Origin: Azospirillum oryzae
GTDB lineage: Bacteria > Pseudomonadota > Alphaproteobacteria > Azospirillales > Azospirillaceae
Length of the DNA stretch: 64,000 nt
NCBI RefSeq assembly: GCF_900177515.1
Contig: NZ_FXAK01000006.1
Coordinates: 1-64,000, forward strand
Direction: 5' to 3'
The position numbers and the translations under genes were made by a program. Of the stretch, positions 35,420-41,931 are shown one piece after another. The notes beneath the pieces were generated by a model that saw only the letters and a list, made by a program, of their open reading frames with translations, searched no databases and was not told the origin of the DNA. Positions within the stretch are counted from its first letter, which is position 1. Every line of letters starts with the position of its first letter.

Positions 35420-35473
35420 CCCCCTTCTCCTTATCTGTGATAAAGGACATTATCACAGATAAGGAGAAGGGGG
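35420..35473. repeat. perfect 24-bp inverted repeat (hairpin)
   Basis: Left arm 35420-35443 (CCCCCTTCTCCTTATCTGTG onward) and right arm 35450-35473 are perfectly complementary over 24 bp with a 6-base loop. It begins 11 bp after the kinase stop. The stem is long and there is no T-run after it, so a classical terminator is not the best description. It could be a palindromic insertion or a transcript-end stabiliser. Confidence 0.75.
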
Positions 35474-35615
35474 GTGGAGCAGGAGCTTGGCTGCAGCTGG
35501 AGGAACGATAACTCACTAAATATGATAAGAACGCAGTAGGATCGCATTTTCCGCTTGCGGCACCCGCCGTTGGAGATTATGTTGACCATGCAGCACGATC
35601 GCATGGTGAGACGCA

Positions 35616-36485
35616 ATGGCCTCCACTTCTCAGCCTCCCTTTCCCGCCACCGAACTCCTGGATGAACTCCGAACCATCCTGCTGTTCACCGCCGATTTCC
35701 TGGCCATGACGCGCAGCGCCGAAGCGGCAGCCACCTTCATCGGCTTCGACTCTGAGCAATACCATTCCGAACCCCTTAGCCGTGTGGCTCTGGACTCCTT
35801 CCGCATCGCGCCCACGATGACGGTCATCTACGATTATGCCTTCCAGGTCGGTGAAGCTCGCCACTTCAACGAAGACCTGCTGCAGGATGCCAATATTTTC
35901 ATAGAGGGTGTTCCCCGTGTTGGTGGACAGGATCATCAAGGAGGGGAAACCCACCCCTACATGACCGAGGACGGAACGTGCCGGCGCGCCATCACCACCG
36001 CCAACGCCCGTTGGAAGCTGGAAAGCCCGACTCCCTCTGAGCTCTCAGTGCGTGAGTTGGCCTTGCTCGCCAACATGACCGAAGGCGCAGTCCGCAATGC
36101 GCTCGCTGCCGCCGGCATCAAGGCCAAGGGCAGCCGGACCTTTGTCGATGTCGCCTTTGCCCGAGAATGGTTGGCCGGTCGCCGGAGCTTCGTTCCGACC
36201 ACGTGTTGGGAATACACCCCCGACGCCGCCCAGCTGGACATCCGCACCGCCCGGACTGTCTCTGATCTCAGCCTCGCCCTCACCCGGCGTGCCGAACAGA
36301 AGGGCCTGTCGGTCGCCGCTCTGGCCACCGCCTCCACCGTGGTTCCGGAACGGACCGCCGCTTGGCTCACTGGCACCCCCGATTTGGATATTGCGACTGC
36401 CGTGGCTCTGGCCACGGCCCTCGACCTGGATCCGGCATTGGTCGCCGGCCGCACGGTCGAACTGCTTCTGCGCCAATCCTCCTGA
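35616..36485 (+). CDS. conserved hypothetical protein with HTH-like segment
   Basis: A 289-residue protein. The N-terminal 100 residues are helical (LLDELRTILLFTADFLAMTR). The middle has a helix-turn-helix-like stretch (LSVRELALLANMTEGAVRNA followed by LAAAGIKAKG). The C-terminus has a second Xre-like pattern (LSVAALATASTVVPERTAAW). Together with the two genes downstream it forms a compact plus-strand block (gaps 20 and 8 bp). No enzymatic motif is visible; a DNA-binding plasmid protein is plausible. GGTGAG lies upstream of the ATG. Confidence 0.6.
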   Translation: MASTSQPPFPATELLDELRTILLFTADFLAMTRSAEAAATFIGFDSEQYHSEPLSRVALDSFRIAPTMTVIYDYAFQVGEARHFNEDLLQDANIFIEGVPRVGGQDHQGGETHPYMTEDGTCRRAITTANARWKLESPTPSELSVRELALLANMTEGAVRNALAAAGIKAKGSRTFVDVAFAREWLAGRRSFVPTTCWEYTPDAAQLDIRTARTVSDLSLALTRRAEQKGLSVAALATASTVVPERTAAWLTGTPDLDIATAVALATALDLDPALVAGRTVELLLRQSS

Positions 36486-36505
36486 TCTCCCAAGAGGCCC
36501 GTATC

Positions 36506-36793
36506 ATGCTTGAGGTCCACGACTTCACCCGCCATGCGCGGGAGCGCGCCACTGCACGCGCGTTTCCGCCGCTGGTGGCCGAACTCATCCTCGACTATGG
36601 CGAGTCCCGCGACGCCGGTGATGGCGCCCGCACCTACGCCCTGACCCGCGCCAGCATGCGCACCTTGCGCCACCGCGCCGGCCCGACCCTCGTCAAGGCG
36701 CTGGAGCCCTATCGCAGCCGCAACGCCTACGTCATCGCCGCCGCCGGCCGGGTCATCACCTGCGCTTACGCCCCCAAGCCTCTGTTCCGCTAG
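36506..36793 (+). CDS. DUF4258-like small protein
   Basis: A 95-residue protein. The start (HDFTRHARERATARAFPPLV, then LILDYGESR) matches the HaxeRmxqRgi...ile.Ge pattern of DUF4258-type, RelE-fold proteins, and the C-terminus has two strands (NAYVIAAAGRVITCAYAP). DUF4258 proteins are often toxin-like, but no antitoxin is identified here. It is second in a three-gene block, 20 bp after the HTH-like gene and 8 bp before the glycosylase-like gene. Confidence 0.6.
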   Translation: MLEVHDFTRHARERATARAFPPLVAELILDYGESRDAGDGARTYALTRASMRTLRHRAGPTLVKALEPYRSRNAYVIAAAGRVITCAYAPKPLFR

Positions 36794-36801
36794 GAGCCGT
36801 C

Positions 36802-37593
36802 ATGGATACCCCCCTGTTTGCTCGCTTCGCCCCCCTCCTCCGCGACCTCAGCGACGACGCGCTCGAGGCGGAGATCCGACAGCCGCAGCGTCTGCTCCTC
36901 GACAGCCGCCTCCAGGGCGGCAAGCGCATTGACGTCGCCTACGCCCCGTTCGAGCACGTCACCCCGGGCGCCCGGATCGTTCTGGTTGGGTTGACGCCAG
37001 GGCGTCAGCAGATGGGCAATGCCCTGCGCGAAGCCCGTCGCGCCCTCCGCCAGGGCCTGAGTGCCCCCGAGGCTCTCGCCGCCGCCAAGGTCTTCGCCAG
37101 CTTCTCCGGCCCAATGCGCAGCAACCTGGTTGCCCTGCTCGATGGCATCGGGGTTCATCGCCTGCTCGGGCTCGCCTCCACCACCTCCTTGTGGGGCGCG
37201 GACGCTGGTTTGGTCCACTTCACCTCGGCGCTGCGCAATCCGGTGTTCGTCGACGGCGCCAACTACAGCGGCGCGCCGTCGATGCTGACCACGCCCCTCC
37301 TGCGCGAGCAGCTGCAGGCTGGCTTGGCCGCTGAGCTGGCGGCGCTGCCCAAAGCCCTGGTGGTGCCGCTCGGGCCCAAGGTGGCCGAGGCGGTGGAGGC
37401 CCTCGCCCGCCAGGGCGTGCTCGATCCTGCCCGCGTCCTCGCCGGCCTGCCCCACCCGAGCGGCGCCAACGCCGAGCGCATCGCCTTCTTCCTCGGCCGC
37501 AAGCCGCAGGCGGCATTGTCGGTCAAGGTCGATGCCGACAAGATCCTTCAGGCCCGCACGATCCTCACCGCCAAGGTGGCCGCGCTTGGCTGA
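36802..37593 (+). CDS. uracil-DNA-glycosylase-like protein
   Basis: A 263-residue protein. IVLVGLTPGRQQMGNALREA (about 58-77) resembles motif A of Mug/SMUG-type glycosylases (G-xNPG), and LAGLPHPSGANAERI (about 214-228) resembles motif B with its HPS. The middle (FASFSGPMRSNLVALLDGIG) is helical. The fold assignment is by motif only. If correct, it would bind or excise damaged bases, or act as a base-recognition protein for defence or plasmid repair. Third gene of the block. Confidence 0.55.
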   Translation: MDTPLFARFAPLLRDLSDDALEAEIRQPQRLLLDSRLQGGKRIDVAYAPFEHVTPGARIVLVGLTPGRQQMGNALREARRALRQGLSAPEALAAAKVFASFSGPMRSNLVALLDGIGVHRLLGLASTTSLWGADAGLVHFTSALRNPVFVDGANYSGAPSMLTTPLLREQLQAGLAAELAALPKALVVPLGPKVAEAVEALARQGVLDPARVLAGLPHPSGANAERIAFFLGRKPQAALSVKVDADKILQARTILTAKVAALG

Positions 37594-37601
37594 ACCACTC
37601 C

Positions 37602-37710
37602 AGGGCGAACTGGATGCTTGATGCGGAGCGCCGGACCAGCATCATGCTGCTGGTCCTTCGGCTTCAAAGTTACGACGTCATAGATCATCGTGTACGAGGA
37701 GGGCAGCTGA
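37602..37710. pseudogene. relic of the parB-like gene and its downstream DNA
   Basis: 37602-37636 (CAGGGCGAACTGGATGCTTG onward) matches 38477-38510 downstream of the parB-like gene. 37655-37710 matches 38757-38815 inside that gene (coding for the QLPPSYATVYEVVTLKPE region) with many base changes. The two pieces are close together here, so the intervening coding DNA has been deleted from this copy. It shows that part of the partition locus was once duplicated. Confidence 0.6.
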
Positions 37711-38250
37711 TCAGGCGGGATGGGCAGCGCGCACGAGCTTCACCAAGTCCAATTCGCCCTCGGCACCCCAGCCGGCCGTGCCAGCCTTCACCTCCGGCCG
37801 GAATGCCTCGTACAGCCGGAACGCCTGCCGGGCGAGGTCCGCTGCTGGCAAGGACTGGGCCAGCCCTGTCAGGGCTTGGCGCACCTCCTCCAGATCCGCT
37901 CCGAACTTGCTGTCCAGGTACCGCTCCACGCTCGCCGGCGTGATCGGTTTGCCCTGGCGCACCGCGCGCAGGCCGTCCTGGGTGTGCACGGCGGGGATCG
38001 ATCGCCCCATGAGATTGATATGGATCTCCTCGCCCGGCTGGAGCGCCTTGCGCTGATCGCTCACCGTCTCTGGTGTCGGCTCATAGATCCCCAGCCGGAC
38101 GCCTTTGGCCTGCGCTGTGAGACCCGATAAAGCCTTGCCCAGGGTGAGGGCCTCATCGCGGTCCAGGCCCAACCGTTCCGCCACCACGGCGGCCCACAGC
38201 GTCAGCACCGGCGCCCGGTTGATCATGATCTTGCGGTGCGAGGACGGCAT
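37711..38250 (-). CDS. conserved hypothetical protein
   Basis: A 179-residue protein (INRAPVLTLWAAVVAERLGL, then DRDEALTLGKALSGLTAQAK and GVRLGIYEP) of a conserved hypothetical family I recall but cannot name by function. The first 60 residues are helical and the rest is mixed. AAGGTGAG six bases before the ATG sets the start. It is read toward the three-gene block, and its 3' end overlaps the tail of the parB relic. Confidence 0.65.
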   Translation of the reverse strand: MPSSHRKIMINRAPVLTLWAAVVAERLGLDRDEALTLGKALSGLTAQAKGVRLGIYEPTPETVSDQRKALQPGEEIHINLMGRSIPAVHTQDGLRAVRQGKPITPASVERYLDSKFGADLEEVRQALTGLAQSLPAADLARQAFRLYEAFRPEVKAGTAGWGAEGELDLVKLVRAAHPA

Positions 38251-38375
38251 CGTCTCACCTTGGCGTTGATCCCCTCCCCTGAACGGGGCCTCAGACCAGT
38301 AGTTCCTCTGAGGAGGGGGTCAGACCGGACCGAGGCGGCCAGCAAGAGGTAGGGAAACCTGTGTGGACTGCTGCA

Positions 38376-38450
38376 TGGTAGATCCGGCAGGATTCGAACC
38401 GCGATCCTCTGCTTCCAAAGCATATGCGCTGCTAGACTGCGCTACGCTCC
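38376..38450 (-). tRNA. tRNA-Pro(UGG)-like sequence, probably degenerate
   Basis: The minus strand reads a 75-nt cloverleaf-like sequence. It has a good D-arm (GCGC/GCGC), an anticodon loop TTTGGAA giving anticodon UGG, a GGTTCGAATCC T-loop and an encoded CCA end. However, the acceptor stem (GGAGCGT against CGGATCT) and the T-stem pair poorly, with only two to four pairs each, and the anticodon stem has one mismatch. It may be a relic, a recombined tRNA, or an attachment-site remnant, rather than a working tRNA. Confidence 0.5.
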
Positions 38451-38534
38451 ATCACAGGGTCCCGGATGAACTATCGCAGGGCGAACTGGATACTCAATGC
38501 GGAACGCCGGAACGGCATCGGCTCCGCTGATAAA

Positions 38535-39161
38535 TCAGTCTTCCAAATTGGACAGCATATGTTCGATCTCAGTGCGTCGCTCCCGGATGCGGCGCTCCTC
38601 CACCTTTAGCTTTGCTAGTTCCTTCTCCAGCGCCTTTCGGCTGGGTGAGCTGGTCGGCCGCGACGCTTGCACGCGCAGTTGCCGGCGGAACGCGACGACG
38701 TCTTCGCGCCGCACGGTAGGATTGACCAACCCGGCGGCCACAGCCTGCTGCTGTTCCTCCGGTTTCAAGGTCACGACCTCGTAGACCGTCGCGTATGAAG
38801 GGGGCAGCTGATCGGCGGGGAAGGGCAGCGCGCCAGTGTCGACCGCCTCCGCCACCTTCATCAGCATGTTGGCCGTGCGGTGGCTGAACGGCATGTCCCG
38901 CTCCACCATCTCGCCGAACTCGCCATGCTCCAGGCGCGCTTTCGCTTCAATCAAGTGGCGGCCGACGTCGAGGAAGGCGTCGTTCGCCCGTTTCCACAGG
39001 CGCCCGATTTCCTCTATAAATTCGCGACGCGTTTCTAATTTGATCCGGGCAGACAACAGAAGATCGCCGCGGGTGTCCCGGTGGCGCTCTGCCGGCACCA
39101 AGCCATCGTCGCCGAATGCTGAGCCCAGCTTCTTGCGGGCCGGCTTTGCCGTCGGAGTCAC
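38535..39161 (-). CDS. ParB-like / DUF3102-like plasmid partition protein
   Basis: About 208 residues. The central part (FIEEIGRLWKRANDAFLDVG and RHLIEAKARLEHGEFGEMVE) resembles DUF3102-type DNA-binding proteins. The C-terminal coil (ALEKELAKLKVEERRIRERR) would allow dimerisation. It is third in the repA-parA operon, where a centromere-binding protein is expected. The GTG at 39161 overlaps the parA stop (GTGA) and has GGAGGA seven bases upstream; an ATG ten codons earlier is less well supported. A true ParB CTPase box is not seen. Confidence 0.65.
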   Translation of the reverse strand: MTPTAKPARKKLGSAFGDDGLVPAERHRDTRGDLLLSARIKLETRREFIEEIGRLWKRANDAFLDVGRHLIEAKARLEHGEFGEMVERDMPFSHRTANMLMKVAEAVDTGALPFPADQLPPSYATVYEVVTLKPEEQQQAVAAGLVNPTVRREDVVAFRRQLRVQASRPTSSPSRKALEKELAKLKVEERRIRERRTEIEHMLSNLED

Positions 39162-39778
39162 AGGCCGATCCTCCGCCGGACTTCCTGCCACAGCGCGGCG
39201 ACCTCATCCGCCCCGCGTCCGCCGACCTCCGTCACGCCATAGCCATTAGCCATCGCGCGCACCACGTCGACGCTGTCGGGGATCGCCGCCGCCGCCACAT
39301 CGCCGGAGCGGATCAGCCGGAGGCGAGCTCCGTCGGTCTCTTTTACCCGCGGCTTCACCCGGTTGAGGCAGTAGATCGCCGGCCGATCAAGAGCCTGGAC
39401 GGCGCGCATGATCGTTTCGACCGAGCGTACATCGTCAGGCAGCGCCTGGGTGGGGATCACCACCAATTCCGACGCCAGCACCAAGGCCTTGAAGCCCTCC
39501 GGGTCCTTCTCGATTGCAGTGGGGGTGTCGACCAGGACGAGCTGTGCGCCGGCCGCATCAGCCCGTCGCGCCGCGGCGGAGGTTTCGGCGGTGAACCCTG
39601 GAACTGGCACAGCGTCGGCATCAGCCCGCACACGGGCCCATTCGGCGGAAGTCCCCTGCGCATCAGTGTCGATGACCGCCACCGGTACCCCGTCACCAGC
39701 AGCAGCAGCAGCGAGGTTGCGTGTCAGCGTGCTCTTTCCGCTGCCGCCCTTTGGCGAGACAACAGCGATGATCTTCAT
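39158..39778 (-). CDS. parA: ParA-family partition ATPase
   Basis: A 206-residue ParA/MinD-type ATPase: deviant Walker A SPKGGSGKSTLTRNLA (about 8-23), Walker A' VAVIDTDAQGTS, and Walker B LVLVDTPTA. The short length without an N-terminal HTH indicates a type Ib or ParF-like ATPase. It moves plasmid copies by dynamic DNA binding together with the centromere protein encoded downstream. The start at 39778 overlaps the repA stop by four bases (ATGA). Autorepression would therefore need the partner protein. Confidence 0.88.
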   Translation of the reverse strand: MKIIAVVSPKGGSGKSTLTRNLAAAAAGDGVPVAVIDTDAQGTSAEWARVRADADAVPVPGFTAETSAAARRADAAGAQLVLVDTPTAIEKDPEGFKALVLASELVVIPTQALPDDVRSVETIMRAVQALDRPAIYCLNRVKPRVKETDGARLRLIRSGDVAAAAIPDSVDVVRAMANGYGVTEVGGRGADEVAALWQEVRRRIGL

Positions 39779-40701
39779 GACACGGCCCCAGCCAGCCGCT
39801 TCGTGACCGGCGGCCGGCTGGGGTGCAGCATGATGCAACCAGATTCCACTCCGACCCGGGCGTCCGGATAAGCGGCTAGAGCCATGCGCAGCGCCTCGGT
39901 GAACGGCTGCTTGAAAGTGCGCAGAGAAGCGCAGCCGGCGCCGAACTGCGCGTACAGTGCCTGCCAGGAGACGGGTGTTGGCTTGCTGAGGCTATGCAGG
40001 CGGTAGGCGAGCCACACATAGATGTCGATCGACAGGGATTTGTTGCCGATGGTCCGCAGCGCGGCTTCCGAGACCGGCACCGGGTGTTCAATCAGGGAGT
40101 GATAGAACGCCTCGTTGAGCTTGACCGTCTCACGCCACAGCATTGGTTGAGCGTCGTCGTTCAGGGCACCGGTCAGTTCAATCGCGCTGTCAACGAATGC
40201 GCCATTATCACGTTGGCGAGCGCCGCCCTGATCGCTGAAGAAGGTCAGGCGGCAGGCAGAGATTCGCTTGGCCTGTTCGGTCACGGCCTTGTAGGTCGCG
40301 CCACCTATGGCACCGATCCCCATGGCGGTCATCCATGCCTTCATGGATCGCCCGAGTTCCACCTCCCGCGATCCTGTCCGGAGGGCTTGGGTCTGGAGGT
40401 AGATTAGGATCATGCGCGCTTTGGAGCCGTAGGGCACGCCGATCAGCTCGCCTTTCTCCGTGCAACCAGATTCCACCAGCAGCGTGACGCGGTGCCCCTC
40501 CCTGCGCCACAGCCGTTCTGGTGTGTTCTTGTGAGGCAGGGAGGTCAGGGCAAAGCCCGCATGGCAAATGCCCAGGCTTTCACCTTCATCAGCGAGGACG
40601 GCGGCAGCGATCTCCAGTTCTTGCCGTTCCAGTTTGGTGTCGGCAAGGTTGCGTGCACGTTCCAGCCCATGGGCTGTGATGAGATGGTGGATGTTCCCCA
40701 T
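39775..40701 (-). CDS. repA: plasmid replication initiator RepA (RepA_C-like)
   Basis: About 308 residues. GVPYGSKARMILIYLQTQAL, followed by TGSREVELGRSMKAWMTAMG, is typical of the RepA_C family (Pfam PF04796 from memory) of plasmid initiators. The start at 40701 (MGNIHHLITAHGLERA) is not certain; an ATG two codons earlier exists. The gene reads away from an iteron array at 40740-40876. Two further iteron copies lie inside the gene and encode the pentapeptide VESGC each time (40462-40477 and 39835-39850, opposite strand). It is first in an operon with parA and the parB-like gene. Confidence 0.83.
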   Translation of the reverse strand: MGNIHHLITAHGLERARNLADTKLERQELEIAAAVLADEGESLGICHAGFALTSLPHKNTPERLWRREGHRVTLLVESGCTEKGELIGVPYGSKARMILIYLQTQALRTGSREVELGRSMKAWMTAMGIGAIGGATYKAVTEQAKRISACRLTFFSDQGGARQRDNGAFVDSAIELTGALNDDAQPMLWRETVKLNEAFYHSLIEHPVPVSEAALRTIGNKSLSIDIYVWLAYRLHSLSKPTPVSWQALYAQFGAGCASLRTFKQPFTEALRMALAAYPDARVGVESGCIMLHPSRPPVTKRLAGAVS

Positions 40702-40739
40702 AGCACGCATTCGGCAGATGCCAATGGCTCCGGTCAAGG

Positions 40740-40876
40740 GTGGAATCTGGTTGCGGGGCTATTCGAAAGCTATTTGAATTATATCTATTTGCTTAGCAAC
40801 CAGATTCCACTGAATAAGCTGATTCGCGCCAACCAGACTCCACTCTCTCGCAACCAGATTCCTGTGAATAAGTTGG
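40740..40876. repeat. iterons of the replication origin (oriV)
   Basis: Consensus GCAACCAGATTCCACT. Copies: 40740-40754 (inverted), 40796-40811, 40829-40844 (one substitution in the core), 40850-40865 (last bases differ). The third and fifth copies overall share a GAATAAG extension (40812-40818 and 40866-40872). Spacing between direct copies is 33 and 21 bp. Two more copies occur inside repA. An AT-rich tract (40762-40795) adjoins the array and is a candidate unwinding element. The region up to 40981 is otherwise empty. Confidence 0.75.
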
Positions 40877-40981
40877 TTTGGTTGGAGACGTTTAGCTCTA
40901 TAGGCAGGGGCATGAAGTGCGAATCGGACAGACTGCTGCAGCTTGGTGGGGGCTTACCTAGGTTTCCCATTACATTGCTAC

Positions 40982-41341
40982 TCACCCCCTTAGCCCAGCG
41001 GTGCCGCAGTGGGGCGGCAGCGGGCCGGCGACCGGCAGTTCCCGGGCCAACGCCTTGTAGCGGGCGAGCTTGGGGTCGCCGGCGATGTAGACCGGAATGC
41101 AGCCGCCAAAGCCGAAGTCGGCGCGGATGAGGGTGAGCAGGCGGTCGAGGTCGCGGTAAGTGCGGTCGCCGCGGTCGTTCCAGGTGCGCAGGGGCAGGAA
41201 ATCGCGCCGCCAGCTCGCCCGCAGATAGGCCAGGTGCTCGACGGCGGCGCCGACGCATTTGGAGACGATGAGAACGTTACGGATGCGGCCGCCCTCCAGG
41301 AGGGCTTGCCTGATCTCGCCTTCCTGCAGCCCGCTTGCCAA
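40982..41341 (-). CDS. hypothetical protein, possibly 5'-truncated
   Basis: A 119-codon frame with a protein-like sequence (EGGRIRNVLIVSKCVGAAVE, then RTWNDRGDRTYRDLDRLLTL and FGFGGCIPVYIAGDPKLARY). It suggests an alpha/beta fold and a nucleotide- or sugar-related enzyme, but no motif is decisive. The frame opens only at a TTG, with an in-frame stop eight codons upstream. The region to its right is full of IS1595-type debris, so the beginning of the gene may have been lost. Confidence 0.45.
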   Translation of the reverse strand: MASGLQEGEIRQALLEGGRIRNVLIVSKCVGAAVEHLAYLRASWRRDFLPLRTWNDRGDRTYRDLDRLLTLIRADFGFGGCIPVYIAGDPKLARYKALARELPVAGPLPPHCGTAGLRG

Positions 41342-41517
41342 GCCCCGCCCCCGCCGTTCCGCTCAATCGCCGATATGCAGGGCGGTCCAGTCCGGCCAAC
41401 AGCCACCGGCCGGCGCCGGGGTCCGTCCCGCCTGCCGCCGCTTTTTTAACAGCCCAAGCGCAGCCGGAGCGAGTAGGCATTGCGGATAGGCGCCCGGTCA
41501 TTCCGTAGGCTTCCCTG

Positions 41518-41720
41518 AGGGCAGCGCGATAGGTGTCAGCTAAACAACGTCGCCATTATCAACTAAAGACAGCTACGGCGGAGCGGATGCTGATCCCGAC
41601 GTCCTTGGTCCGCCGGAGTTGGCGCCCGACAGCATAACGGAAGACGGCCGGAAGCTGGAGAGCTGGAGGAACACGGGACCAGAGAGGTTCGATCTCCACC
41701 CGCCTCTCGCGGGTCCAGTG
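41518..41720 (-). mobile_element. IS1595-family remnant (transposase 3' end plus one terminus)
   Basis: The minus strand reads LWSRVPPALQLPAVFRYAVG and RRTKDVGISIRSAVAVF, nearly identical to the end of the transposase at 52334-53425. The sequence continues into CGCCATTATCAAC and then a terminus AGGGCAGCGCGATAGGTGTC, which differs from the ends of the intact element (GGGGTCACGCCATAGGACGG) but aligns with them. The rest of the element is missing. From here to 41931 no gene is recognisable. Confidence 0.7.
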
Positions 41721-41931
41721 TTCCGAGCAACCTGCCTCCCCCGCGCGACCACCAGCCATCCGCCCCCGTCAAGCCCTGGGCAACCTTGTCGCGCCCGCCC
41801 AACCCGTGCCGAGAAATCGTTTCCGTCATCGCTGATAGGGATGACAACGCGCCGCCCCCCTGCTCGGGGAAGCAAGCTATTCCGGAGCGGACGTGCTCCC
41901 CCTGTGGAAGAGGACAACGGTCCCGCACCGG

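Noticed and set aside
40740..40876. Iteron block considered as a short CRISPR
   Set aside because: Copies vary in sequence and spacing, one is inverted, and they adjoin repA, as expected for an origin.
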